A stretch of 64,000 nucleotides of DNA from Desulfospira joergensenii DSM 10085. Its GTDB lineage: Bacteria; Desulfobacterota; Desulfobacteria; Desulfobacterales; Desulfobacteraceae. Below, in pieces: positions 1 through 8,247 of this stretch (the stretch's first letter is position 1; every line of letters starts with the position of its first letter). The stretch lies in the NCBI RefSeq assembly GCF_000420085.1, contig NZ_ATUG01000002.1, forward strand, positions 1,736,001-1,800,000. The letters are read 5' to 3'. The notes beneath the pieces are model-generated. The model did no database searches and was not told the DNA's origin. It saw nothing but the letters and a program-made list of their open reading frames with translations. Both the position numbers and the translations under genes were made by a program.

Positions 1-48
1 GATTTTGTGGCCGGTCAGGCTGAATTCGAAAAGAACGGAGCCCTTATC

Positions 49-786
49 ATGAACGATTTTCCCGAAGATCTGGACAAGAGAGACAAGGCAGAACTGGTGG
101 TGGATATGATGACCCGGATTGTGGTCCATTACGGACTATGGTTTACCGAAATCCGGCATCAGATGGGAATGGAAGAGGCCTTGACGGTGTTGGACAAGGC
201 CACCAGGCACTCCGTGGGCATCGGGCTTTCACGGATGTCGAAACTTTTCGGGTTTAAACTGGAAGACGGGATGCCCAGGCCATTGCTGACCATGGAAGAT
301 CATGACCTTAAGGAATTGATGGCCGCGGTTTCCAAGAACTGGCTGGCCAACGACGGGGTCTGGTTTCAGGCCGTTGAGTTCAGTCACGGCATGAATGAGG
401 CAAAGCGGTGCAATGATTCCTGCTGGGCCCAGTTTTCTCCCTACGAGGCCCACGCCATAAGCAAGTTCCTCGGTCTGGATGACCGGCCCGGGCTTGAAGG
501 ATTGAAAAAAGCCCTCAATTTCAGGATGTATGCCTTTATAAATAAACAATCAATGGTTGACGAGGGGCCTGAAAGTTTTATATTCCAGATGAATGAATGC
601 CGTGTCCAGATGGCCAGGAAAAGAAAGAATCTGGATGACTATCCCTGTAAATCCGCCGGGCAGGTTGAATATGCCTATTTTGCAAGGGCAATTGATCCGA
701 GAATTGAAACGGAATGTATCGGCTGTCCGCCGGACAAACATCCGGATCAATGGTTCTGTGCATGGCGGTTCACTATTCGAAATTAA
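49..786 (+). CDS. Conserved cytosolic protein, probably DUF6125-like
   Basis: Predicted soluble protein of 245 residues with no signal peptide or membrane segment. It is rich in Met, Trp and acidic residues and ends in a cysteine-containing block (CIGCPPDKHPDQWFCAW). I associate this layout with the DUF6125 / L-2-amino-thiazoline-4-carboxylate hydrolase-like proteins of deltaproteobacteria, by recall only. I chose the ATG at 49 because a GGAG lies about 9 bases upstream; the frame stays open to the window edge with a GTG at 7, so a longer N-terminus cannot be excluded. It ends 46 bases before the carboxyltransferase gene and may share its transcript. The function is unknown. Confidence 0.6.
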   Translation: MNDFPEDLDKRDKAELVVDMMTRIVVHYGLWFTEIRHQMGMEEALTVLDKATRHSVGIGLSRMSKLFGFKLEDGMPRPLLTMEDHDLKELMAAVSKNWLANDGVWFQAVEFSHGMNEAKRCNDSCWAQFSPYEAHAISKFLGLDDRPGLEGLKKALNFRMYAFINKQSMVDEGPESFIFQMNECRVQMARKRKNLDDYPCKSAGQVEYAYFARAIDPRIETECIGCPPDKHPDQWFCAWRFTIRN

Positions 787-832
787 ATTAACAGCTGTCG
801 GTTTGGCGTAAACATAAGGAAAGGTTGAGACT

Positions 833-2386
833 ATGGGTGTCATATATGACAAGATCCAGGAGCTGAAGAAAAAAGAACAGGAAATTTTACAGATGGGGGG
901 AGAGGCGGCCCTTGCCAAGAGAAGGGAAAAGGGAAAGCTCAATGCCAGGGAGCGGCTTGAACTCCTTTTTGACAAAGGCAGCTTCAGGGAGTTGGATATG
1001 TTTGTCACCCACCGGTGCACCAATTTCGGCATGGAAAAAAAGCAGATTCCCGCCGACGGAGTGGTCACGGGCCATGGCCGGGTGGACGGTAGAATTGTTT
1101 TTTCCTATGCCCAGGATTTTACGGCCCGGGCCGGTTCCCTGGGGGAGATGCAGGCCAAGAAGATCTGCAAGGTCATGGACATGGCCATGAAGGCCGGCGC
1201 TCCCATCATCGGCATGAACGACTCCGGAGGTGCCCGGATTCAGGAGGGGATAGATGCCCTGTCCGGGTATGGAGAGATCTTTTTCAGAAACTCCGCCGCC
1301 TCGGGTGTGATCCCCCAGATATCGGCCATCATGGGTCCCACAGCCGGCGGTGCCGTCTATTCTCCTGCCATGACCGATTTTATCTTCATGGTCAAGGAAT
1401 CCTCCTATATGTTCATCACCGGACCCAATGTGATCAAGGCGGTCACCGGAGAAGAGATCACTTTTGAGGACCTGGGAGGGGCCATGGCCCACAATGAAAA
1501 ATCCGGAGTGGCTCAGTTTGCCTGTGACTCCGACGAGGACTGCATCCTTCAGATAAAAAAGCTGCTCTCCTTTCTCCCGTCCAACAACATGGAAGATCCT
1601 CCTTTGGCGGTTCCTTCCGATGACCCCGGCCGCATGGATCAGAGCCTGGACGCCATCATTCCCGACAACCCCAACCAGTCCTATGATATCAAGGATGTGA
1701 TCTCCTCCATTGTGGATGACGGGGACTATTTCGAACCCCACCAGTACTTTGCCAAGAATATCGTGATCTGTTTTGCCCGGCTCAACGGGCGGCCCATCGG
1801 CATCATTGCCAACCAGCCCAATAACATGGCCGGGTGCCTGGACATCAACGCATCTGATAAGGCCACCCGGTTCATCCGGTTCTGCGACGGGTTTAATATT
1901 CCCATGCTCACCATTGCCGATGTCCCGGGATACCTGCCCGGCAGCGACCAGGAGTGGGGGGGGATCATCCGCCATGGGGCCAAACTGCTCTGGTGCTACT
2001 CCGAAGCCACGGTTCCCAAACTCCTGCTCATTACCCGGAAGGATTACGGGGGCTCTTATATTGCCATGTGCTCCAGGCATCTGGGGGCGGACATGGCCTT
2101 TGCCTGGCCCAGTGCCGAGATCGCCGTCATGGGTGCCGAAGGCGCAGCCAATATCATCCATGCCAGGGAGATCAAGGGGGCGGAAGACCCCGTGTCCATG
2201 CGAAAGGAAAAAATTGACGAGTACAATGAGCAGTTTTCAAATCCCTATTGCGCTGCTGCCCGGGGATATGTGGATGCCGTGATCCGGCCGGCCGAGACAA
2301 GGCCCAGACTCATTGACGCCCTTGAGGCCCTGGCCACCAAACGGGAAATCCGGCCGGCCAAAAAACACGGCAATATTCCGGTGTAA
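833..2386 (+). CDS. Acyl-CoA (methylmalonyl/propionyl-CoA) carboxyltransferase subunit
   Basis: 517-residue carboxyltransferase of the MmdA/PccB/transcarboxylase 12S family, which moves a carboxyl group between biotin and propionyl-CoA/methylmalonyl-CoA in the cytoplasm. Visible hallmarks are the crotonase-fold glycine-rich loops SGGARIQEG (residues 131-139) and GPTAGGAVYSPA (near 170), DVPGYLPG (near 365) and YGGSYIAM (near 405). Length is typical and there is no biotin domain. A small epsilon-like subunit starts 9 bases downstream, followed by a biotinylated pyruvate/oxaloacetate carboxyltransferase subunit. In propionate-oxidising sulfate reducers this set couples methylmalonyl-CoA formation to oxaloacetate decarboxylation; a decarboxylase or propionyl-CoA carboxylase role is the alternative. 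No biotin carboxylase gene is adjacent, which favours transcarboxylation. Confidence 0.93.
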   Translation: MGVIYDKIQELKKKEQEILQMGGEAALAKRREKGKLNARERLELLFDKGSFRELDMFVTHRCTNFGMEKKQIPADGVVTGHGRVDGRIVFSYAQDFTARAGSLGEMQAKKICKVMDMAMKAGAPIIGMNDSGGARIQEGIDALSGYGEIFFRNSAASGVIPQISAIMGPTAGGAVYSPAMTDFIFMVKESSYMFITGPNVIKAVTGEEITFEDLGGAMAHNEKSGVAQFACDSDEDCILQIKKLLSFLPSNNMEDPPLAVPSDDPGRMDQSLDAIIPDNPNQSYDIKDVISSIVDDGDYFEPHQYFAKNIVICFARLNGRPIGIIANQPNNMAGCLDINASDKATRFIRFCDGFNIPMLTIADVPGYLPGSDQEWGGIIRHGAKLLWCYSEATVPKLLLITRKDYGGSYIAMCSRHLGADMAFAWPSAEIAVMGAEGAANIIHAREIKGAEDPVSMRKEKIDEYNEQFSNPYCAAARGYVDAVIRPAETRPRLIDALEALATKREIRPAKKHGNIPV

Positions 2387-2395
2387 GGGGGGAAC

Positions 2396-2629
2396 ATGCA
2401 AAAACAGGGAAAAACAGATAAAAAAAAACTGGCCGCTGCCATGGCAGCCGTATTCGCCTATATGAAGACCAATGAAGAGGCCGCTGCCATGCAGGCTGCC
2501 CAGGACGGGCAGGCCCGGGAACCGGAACCGCTGCAGGGACCGCCGGCTGCGCCCAATGTCTGGGGCATGGCCGGAAGACAGTCCATGATGCAGGCCAATA
2601 CCATGATGCAGTTAAGACTATTTAAATAA
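2396..2629 (+). CDS. Small subunit of the biotin-dependent carboxyltransferase (MmdE/delta-type)
   Basis: 77-residue protein between the two carboxyltransferase genes, with a GGGGGGA ribosome site just upstream. It has a basic start, an Ala-rich stretch resembling the AAIAAAIAAY segment of methylmalonyl-CoA decarboxylase delta/epsilon subunits, a Pro/Ala linker, and a C-terminus with W-G-x-x-G-R followed by Met repeats, which matches the conserved WxxxGR tail of those accessory subunits. In that family the small subunit stabilises the complex. There is no clear membrane helix, so the complex is probably soluble. Assignment rests on position and two short motifs. Confidence 0.65.
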   Translation: MQKQGKTDKKKLAAAMAAVFAYMKTNEEAAAMQAAQDGQAREPEPLQGPPAAPNVWGMAGRQSMMQANTMMQLRLFK

Positions 2630-2652
2630 ACATAGATTTCAGGAGAATTTAG

Positions 2653-4665
2653 ATGAGTGAACATACCCAAGTCAAAACGGTTGAGATGAATTACGACAAG
2701 GACAGGCCTGGGGCGGAAAATCCCTTAAAGATAGAGGATCTCTCCCTGCGGGACGGACACCAGTCATTGTTTGCCACCCGGGGCCGCACCGAAGATATGA
2801 TCCCTGTGGCCGAAAGAATGGATGAGGTGGGATTCTGGGCCGTGGAGGTCTGGGGCGGGGCTACCTTTGATACCATGCACAGGTTTTTGGGAGAAGACCC
2901 CTGGGAACGGCTGCGGACCCTGAAGCGGTATATGAAAAAAACCCCTTTTGCCATGCTGCTCAGGGGGCAGAATCTGGTGGGGTACCGAAACTATGCCGAC
3001 GACGTGGCCAAGCTCTTTGTTAAAAAGACCGTGGACAACGGACTTGAGGTGTTCCGGACCTTTGACGCCCTCAACGATTACCGGAACTTTGAAACCGTTG
3101 TTCCGGTGATCAAGGAATGCGGAGCCCATTTCCAGGGCTGCATGTGTTATACCCTGACCGAGCCCCGTCTCGGGGGTGATGTCTATAACCTGGACTACTA
3201 CGTGAAAAAGGCAAAGGAACTGGAAGACATGGGGGCCGACTCCATCTGCATCAAGGACATGGCCGGGCTCTTGTCTCCCTATGATGCCTATGACCTGGTC
3301 AAGGCCCTGAAGGAAAATGTAAAACCCCTGATTCACCTGCACAGCCATTTTACCTCGGGCATGTCTCCCATGACCCATATGAAGGCCGTGGAAGCCGGGG
3401 TGGACATCATTGACACCTGCCTGACCCCCTATGCCTATAGGACCTCCCATGCGGCCCTGGAACCCCTGGTCATGTCTCTTCTGGGCACAAGCCGGGACAC
3501 CGGGTTTGACATCAAGGGGCTGGCCGAGATCAACGAGATTCTTGAAAAAGAGGTCATGCCCAAGTACAAGCATCTGCTGGACGATACCAAGGTCTCCATC
3601 ATCGATATCAATGTGCTCCTTCACCAGACCCCGGGCGGCATGCTCTCCAACCTGGTGAATCAGCTTCGGGAAATGGATGCCATTGACAAGATCGGTGAGG
3701 TGTACAAGGAGCTGCCCAGGGTCAGGAAAGAACTGGGCCAGATTCCTCTGGTCACCCCCACCAGCCAGATCGTGGGAATTCAGACCGTGAACAATGTGCT
3801 CTTTGATACGGATGAGGAGAGGTACAAGATGGTCACGGCCCAGGTCAAAGACCTGTGCTACGGACTCTACGGGAAAACCTCGGTTCCCATTGATCCTGAA
3901 GTCCAGAAAAAAGCCCTGAAAGGATATGAAAGGGGGGAAAAGCCCATCTCCTGCCGCCCGGCCGAGGTCCTGGAGCCGGAACTGGCGGCTGCCAGAGAAC
4001 AGATCGGAGATCTGGCCGTGGATGATGAGGACCTGGTCCTTTACACCTTGTTTCCGGTAACCGGAAAGAAATTTCTCATGCAAAAATACGGCAAGGAACA
4101 GATGCCGGACAGCCTGAAACCCATCACCCTGGAAGACGTGAAGAAACAGGACGAGATGATCAGAAAGGCAAAGGCCGGCGAACTGGTGGAAAAGGCCAGC
4201 CTTGAAAAGGGTGAATTTGCCCGGACCTTCAACGTATTTGTGGAAGGGGAATCCTTTGAGGTGGGAGTGGAAGAGATCGGCGGATCCCCGGTGATCACCT
4301 ACGCAGCTCCCGCCGCTGCAACTCCGGCGTCTGCACCGGCGTCTGCCGTGCCTGTTCCTGCCGCTCCGGCGGCCCCGGCCCCGGCGGCACCGCCTGCTCC
4401 GGCCGCCCCGGCTGCCGCGCCCAAACCGGCTCCGGCTGCCGCATCCGCATCCGGAACCCCGGTCAAGGCCCCCATGCCCGGCATGGTCATAAAATATGAA
4501 AAGAATGTCGGGGATTCAGTCAATGAAGGGGATACCGTTGTGGTCATCGAGGCCATGAAGATGGAAAATGCCCTGCCGTCTCCGGTGAGCGGTGTGATCC
4601 AGGCCGTTAACTTTAACAGTGGGGATTCTGTGGCCAAGGATGCCATTCTGGCAATTATTGAATAA
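2653..4665 (+). CDS. Biotinylated pyruvate/oxaloacetate carboxyltransferase (PycB/OadA/transcarboxylase 5S-1.3S type)
   Basis: 670-residue protein with three parts: an HMGL-like TIM-barrel carboxyltransferase (about 25-300), a PYC/OADA conserved domain (about 300-470) and, after an Ala/Pro-rich linker (about 553-600), a C-terminal biotinyl domain. The metal and carbamate site is visible as SLRDGHQS near residue 30, Lys201 in IKDMAG and His228/His230 in HLHSH. The biotin acceptor is Lys636 in AMKMEN. It moves CO2 between oxaloacetate/pyruvate and biotin. With the gene at 833 it makes a complete transcarboxylase in which 5S and 1.3S subunits are fused. It could also serve as oxaloacetate decarboxylase alpha or pyruvate carboxylase B, but no membrane beta subunit or biotin carboxylase lies nearby. 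Confidence 0.93.
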   Translation: MSEHTQVKTVEMNYDKDRPGAENPLKIEDLSLRDGHQSLFATRGRTEDMIPVAERMDEVGFWAVEVWGGATFDTMHRFLGEDPWERLRTLKRYMKKTPFAMLLRGQNLVGYRNYADDVAKLFVKKTVDNGLEVFRTFDALNDYRNFETVVPVIKECGAHFQGCMCYTLTEPRLGGDVYNLDYYVKKAKELEDMGADSICIKDMAGLLSPYDAYDLVKALKENVKPLIHLHSHFTSGMSPMTHMKAVEAGVDIIDTCLTPYAYRTSHAALEPLVMSLLGTSRDTGFDIKGLAEINEILEKEVMPKYKHLLDDTKVSIIDINVLLHQTPGGMLSNLVNQLREMDAIDKIGEVYKELPRVRKELGQIPLVTPTSQIVGIQTVNNVLFDTDEERYKMVTAQVKDLCYGLYGKTSVPIDPEVQKKALKGYERGEKPISCRPAEVLEPELAAAREQIGDLAVDDEDLVLYTLFPVTGKKFLMQKYGKEQMPDSLKPITLEDVKKQDEMIRKAKAGELVEKASLEKGEFARTFNVFVEGESFEVGVEEIGGSPVITYAAPAAATPASAPASAVPVPAAPAAPAPAAPPAPAAPAAAPKPAPAAASASGTPVKAPMPGMVIKYEKNVGDSVNEGDTVVVIEAMKMENALPSPVSGVIQAVNFNSGDSVAKDAILAIIE

Positions 4666-4810
4666 GGCTGAAGGATGAAGTAAGTTTTCGTCCAATCACA
4701 GGTTAGGATCAATCTAAAAAAAGACCGACTATAAAAATGAAACAAGTTGTTGGTCGATATTTGATTGCTTCAGGCTTTTGACTTAATGTTTTAACATTCG
4801 GTTTCTTTGT

Positions 4811-4848
4811 AGCATGCAGTTTGACAAGTCAAACTGCATGCTTATTTT
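4811..4848 (+). terminator. Intrinsic terminator of the carboxyltransferase operon
   Basis: Perfect 15-bp inverted repeat, AGCATGCAGTTTGAC (4811-4825) and its complement (4827-4842 with a two-base centre), followed by TTATTTTT. It lies about 145 bases after the stop of the biotinylated subunit and before the ribosome site of the next gene. Confidence 0.8.
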
Positions 4849-4916
4849 TGGAGGGATTTATCCGGAAAATTTTATGAAACAGCCGGGACGAACCGCTTTC
4901 AAAGGAGATAAAATCA

Positions 4917-5594
4917 ATGGCGTTTGAAACAAGAGAAGAACTTCTTGAAAAATATATAGAAATGGATAAACCCCACTGCCCCCATTGCGATCAGGAAATG
5001 ATCCTGTGGGAGGTCCCTCCCATCAATTTCTCGGACGGGCTGGGCTGGGGCACCCCTTTCCTTTTTGTCTGCTTCAACGATGAGTGTCCCTCCTATAAAA
5101 AGGGCTGGGAACATCTTCAGGAGACCATGGAGGCCCCTGCTTCATACAGGTGCATCAATGAACCCGGCCAGAAGAATTTCGAGTACATGCCCGTGTTCAG
5201 CCCCCTGGGGGCCACCGGCGGCAAACTGGACGATGAAATTCTGGTCAAGCAGAAGGCCGAAAAAGAGCTGCTCAAGCAGACCTTTTTCGTGCTGACCGAT
5301 TATTATATGGCCAAAGACTGGGATGAGATTCTAAAGATCGCTCTGGATCCCAAAATTCCGGTACGGGCCCGGCTCAAGGCCGTTGAAATGGTCGGGGAAC
5401 TGGCAGATGTGGAGGCCATCGAACATCTCATTAACCATAAATTCCCCACCCCGGTTTTCCAGGAGAGTGTGGACAAGGTCATTGAACAGCTCCATGAGCG
5501 CCATTTTACCCGGGAATGCCCCTTTTGTGCCGAGATCATCAAGAAGCGGGCCACGGTTTGCAAGCACTGTCAAAAAGAAGTCCCCCGGGGCTAG
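4917..5594 (+). CDS. Double zinc-ribbon protein of unknown function
   Basis: 225-residue soluble protein with cysteine pairs at both ends: CPHCDQE near residue 21 paired with a later cysteine in FNDECPSYK, and a C-terminal ribbon CPFCAEIIKKRATVCKHC (about 202-219), a pattern common in zinc-ribbon domains. The middle is helical and contains a short HEAT-like segment (about 140-180, ARLKAVEMVGELADVEAIEHLI). The ATG at 4917 has an AAAGGAG 10 bases upstream. It is monocistronic, set apart by a terminator on each side. I cannot assign a function. Confidence 0.75.
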   Translation: MAFETREELLEKYIEMDKPHCPHCDQEMILWEVPPINFSDGLGWGTPFLFVCFNDECPSYKKGWEHLQETMEAPASYRCINEPGQKNFEYMPVFSPLGATGGKLDDEILVKQKAEKELLKQTFFVLTDYYMAKDWDEILKIALDPKIPVRARLKAVEMVGELADVEAIEHLINHKFPTPVFQESVDKVIEQLHERHFTRECPFCAEIIKKRATVCKHCQKEVPRG

Positions 5595-5752
5595 CATTTG
5601 GATGAATATTCACCCATCTGCGGCGTTGCTGGAAAAATTTACCAGATTGTTTAGGATTGGCCTCACGTCCTTCAGTACGCTCCGGTTTTAAATTTTTTTG
5701 CGCCTTGCATATGGGCAAATCTTTGTCCAGCCATGGGACAGGGATACTAGAG
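5595..5752. other. Intergenic segment, possible dispersed repeat
   Basis: No gene seen. The stretch beginning CATCTGCGGCGTTGC and continuing through a T-rich section resembles an intergenic sequence I recall as recurring in Desulfobacteraceae genomes. No second copy is visible in this window, so the repeat status is recall, not observation. Confidence 0.3.
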
Positions 5753-5785
5753 AAAAAGCGGGAAAGAGTTTTCCCGCTTTTTTTT
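5753..5785. terminator. Bidirectional intrinsic terminator
   Basis: AAAAAGCGGGAAA (5753-5765), a four-base loop and TTTCCCGCTTTTT (5770-5782) followed by more T; the A-run on the left supplies a U-tract for the opposite strand. It sits between the convergent zinc-ribbon gene (+) and the end of the ribosomal/obg operon (-). Confidence 0.85.
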
Positions 5786-5787
5786 AT

Positions 5788-6294
5788 TCAGCGGTTGATT
5801 TTTTCCAGGTTAAAGGATCGATAGATGATCATTTCCCGCTCTGTTCTCTCTTTATCCAGGGGTTTGTCCTCCAGGTTTTGTAAGGTTGTTTCGGCCTCTT
5901 TTCGGGAGGGGACGGCCGAAAGGCCCTGGCCAAGGGTCTTGCCGGTCAGGGTGTCCATAACCACGGCATCTTGTCCGTCTGTGGAAACGGCCATGGGGAC
6001 CTGGAATTCATAGACCAGACGGGCCCCGGCCAGGATTTCCCTTTCATAGGATCCAATGGATCCGGCTACGCAGGTCACGGCCATGAAGGGTCTGCTTTTG
6101 CAGCTTACGATCAGGTCTATGGAGGAAGGGTAGTCCTCTCCCTTGAACTGAACCGTAATGGGGACATCCACCCGGATCTCGGATCGGTCATACCCCCTGT
6201 CTTCCACTAAAAATTTTTCAAAGTCCTGCCGGCTCTTTTCCGGGCCGATGATATCGATCTCTTTGCCTGTGATATAGTCTCTTATCTGTTCCAT
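5788..6294 (-). CDS. HsdR N-terminal-domain-like protein
   Basis: 168-residue protein resembling the type I restriction enzyme R subunit N-terminal nuclease fold (HSDR_N) without helicase or motor domains. It has a PD-(D/E)xK-like arrangement: a conserved Glu in the first helix, then SSIDLIVSCKSRPFMAVTCVAGS, where Asp and further acidic or polar residues could form the core, although the second catalytic acid is replaced (AVTC rather than the usual IExK), so activity is doubtful. It is the last gene of the gpmI operon, 26 bases downstream of gpmI. No hsdM or hsdS lies nearby, so it is not part of a restriction system here. Confidence 0.6.
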   Translation of the reverse strand: MEQIRDYITGKEIDIIGPEKSRQDFEKFLVEDRGYDRSEIRVDVPITVQFKGEDYPSSIDLIVSCKSRPFMAVTCVAGSIGSYEREILAGARLVYEFQVPMAVSTDGQDAVVMDTLTGKTLGQGLSAVPSRKEAETTLQNLEDKPLDKERTEREMIIYRSFNLEKINR

Positions 6295-6320
6295 ATGGTT
6301 CCGTTTTCTATTTTCATCCT

Positions 6321-7859
6321 TTAAAAAAGCGGTGTACCGGTCATCTCGCCGGGCTGCTCAAGGCCCAGGGCCTTGAGGATGGTGGGGGCGATATCCCCCA
6401 GGATTCCGTCCCTGGGCTTCACCTCTTCAAAGGGCTTGCCCGAGATGACAAAATACACCGGATTGGTGGTATGGGCCGTGTGGGGAGATCCGTCCTCTGC
6501 CTTCATTTTTTCCGAATTTCCGTGGTCTGCCGTGATAAAGGCCGTTCCCCCGGTTTTCCAGATGGCCCGGACCACTTTTTCCACGCTTTGGTCCACGGCT
6601 TCACATCCCTGGATGGCTGCCTCAAGAATTCCGGTGTGGCCCACCATGTCCATGTTGGCGAAGTTGAGGACGATAAAGGGAAATTTCCCGGATTCTATCT
6701 GTTCACAGGCCGTGTCCGCGATTTCAAAGGCACTCATGGAGGGTTTTTCATCATAGGTGGCCACTTCCCGGTTGGAGGGGATGAGGATGCGTTCCTCCCC
6801 TTCAAACACAGCTTCTTCCCCACCGTTGAAAAAATAAGTGACATGGGCGTATTTTTCGGTTTCCGCTATCCTGAGCTGGGCAATATGATTTTTACTCAGG
6901 ACCTCTCCGAGGATGGCAAAGAGCTTCTGGGGGCCAAAGGCCACGGGCAGGTTAAAAAGGTCGTCGTATTTTGTCATGCAGACAAAAGCGGAAAGCTCGG
7001 GGAGGGTTTTTCTCTGGAATTCAGCAAAACCTTTCTGGGTAAAGGCCCGGGTAATCTCCTTGGCCCGGTCTGCCCGGTAGTTGAAAAAGATGACTCCGTC
7101 CCTGTCCCGGATCAAGCCGTTTTCAGACCCAGGCGAATCCTCAATGAAAACCGGGGGAATAAATTCATCGGTCTTGCCACGGTCATAGGCGGCCTGGAGG
7201 GCCTTTTCCGGATCTTTAGCCCGTTCTCCCAGACCGGAGGTGTAAAGGTCATAGGCCTTCTGGACCCGGTCCCAGCGGGTATCCCGGTCCATGGCCCAGT
7301 ACCGGCCGATGATGCCGGCCACCCTGCCGAAATTGTGCTTGTTCATATGGGCTGTCAGTTGGGCCATATAGTCGATGCCGCTGGTGGGGGAGGTGTCCCG
7401 TCCGTCCAGGATGGGATGGACATAGAGTCTTTTTACTCCCTTTTTTCTGGCCATGTCCATGAGGGCGAAGACATGGGAAATATGGCTGTGGACCCCTCCG
7501 TCGGAGAGCAGTCCCATGAGGTGGAGGCCGGATCCGTTTTGGGCCGCTTTTTCCATGACTTCCGTCAGCACCGCGTTTTCAAAAAAACTGCCCTCCTCAA
7601 TGGCCGTGTTGATCCTGACCAGGTCCTGGAGGACCCGTCTTCCGGCGCCGATGTTCATGTGGCCGACCTCTGAGTTGCCCATGGTGCCCTCGGGCAGGCC
7701 CACGGCCAGACCCGAGCACTCCAGCCTGCAATGGGGGGCCGTTGCCAGAAGGCTGTCCAGAAAGGGGGTTCGGGCCAGTGAAAATGCGTTTCCCTGGGAT
7801 TCAGGGCTGATGCCCCAGCCGTCAAGGATCATGAGGATATTGATGGGTGTAGATCCCAT
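6321..7859 (-). CDS. gpmI: 2,3-bisphosphoglycerate-independent phosphoglycerate mutase
   Basis: 512-residue alkaline-phosphatase-superfamily enzyme interconverting 3- and 2-phosphoglycerate in glycolysis and gluconeogenesis. The N-terminus ILMILDGWG carries the first metal-binding Asp, GTMGNSEVGHMNIGAG contains the catalytic phosphoserine, and ITADHGNSEKM near the C-terminus supplies metal ligands. The frame is open for 87 further codons upstream, but those overlap rsfS and encode Pro/Arg/Ser-rich noise. The ATG at 7859 has AGGAGAA just upstream and gives the usual family length, so I start there. It follows rsfS with no gap. Confidence 0.97.
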   Translation of the reverse strand: MGSTPINILMILDGWGISPESQGNAFSLARTPFLDSLLATAPHCRLECSGLAVGLPEGTMGNSEVGHMNIGAGRRVLQDLVRINTAIEEGSFFENAVLTEVMEKAAQNGSGLHLMGLLSDGGVHSHISHVFALMDMARKKGVKRLYVHPILDGRDTSPTSGIDYMAQLTAHMNKHNFGRVAGIIGRYWAMDRDTRWDRVQKAYDLYTSGLGERAKDPEKALQAAYDRGKTDEFIPPVFIEDSPGSENGLIRDRDGVIFFNYRADRAKEITRAFTQKGFAEFQRKTLPELSAFVCMTKYDDLFNLPVAFGPQKLFAILGEVLSKNHIAQLRIAETEKYAHVTYFFNGGEEAVFEGEERILIPSNREVATYDEKPSMSAFEIADTACEQIESGKFPFIVLNFANMDMVGHTGILEAAIQGCEAVDQSVEKVVRAIWKTGGTAFITADHGNSEKMKAEDGSPHTAHTTNPVYFVISGKPFEEVKPRDGILGDIAPTILKALGLEQPGEMTGTPLF

Positions 7860-7860
7860 T

Positions 7861-8247
7861 TTAATTCTTCTCCTGGCCTTCCAGGGGGGCGAATTCAGAC
7901 AGATCGAGTCTGGAGGCATCGCTCCAAAGGCCTTCCAGGTCATAGAAATCCCTGGCACTGGTTTCAAATACGTGAATGATGATATGTCCGAAATCCAGCA
8001 GGGCCCACTCGCCTTCCTTGATGCCTTCCGTGCCCAGGGCCTGGATTTTTTTCTCCTTGAGTTTTTTAATGATATGCTCGGCCATGGTGGTAACCTGGCG
8101 GCCTGACCCGGCTTCAACAATGATCAGGATGTCGGTATAGGAGGTGAGTTCCCTGACATCAAGGGCGGTTACGGATCTGGCCTTTCTGTCAAAAATGGGG
8201 GTCAGATAGGGGGTGACCTCTTGGGGCACTCCAACAAAAGGTGTCAT
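7861..8247 (-). CDS. rsfS: Ribosomal silencing factor RsfS (Iojap family)
   Basis: 128-residue Iojap/RsfS protein, which binds ribosomal protein uL14 and blocks subunit joining under starvation. The family signature is clear: ALDVRELTSYTDILIIVEAGSGRQV and EGIKEGEWALLDFGHIIIHVF. Its start codon overlaps the stop of nadD by four bases (ATGA), the common nadD-rsfS pairing, so the two are translationally coupled. Confidence 0.96.
   Translation of the reverse strand: MTPFVGVPQEVTPYLTPIFDRKARSVTALDVRELTSYTDILIIVEAGSGRQVTTMAEHIIKKLKEKKIQALGTEGIKEGEWALLDFGHIIIHVFETSARDFYDLEGLWSDASRLDLSEFAPLEGQEKN

Noticed and set aside
887..2161. Long minus-strand frame opposite the carboxyltransferase
   Set aside because: It is the antisense shadow of a strongly recognised gene: Gly/His/Pro-rich with no motif.
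2764..4083. Long minus-strand frame opposite the PycB/OadA gene
   Set aside because: Shadow of the real gene; low-complexity composition and no ribosome site.
4309..4455. Ala/Pro-rich repetitive DNA as a repeat element
   Set aside because: It is the flexible linker before the biotinyl domain, a normal feature of these proteins.
6471..7673. 400-codon plus-strand frame opposite gpmI
   Set aside because: Shadow of gpmI, with the usual GC-biased composition.
7860..8120. Extended N-terminus of gpmI to 8120
   Set aside because: It would overlap almost all of rsfS; residues are Pro/Arg/Ser-rich noise, and the start at 7859 has a ribosome site.
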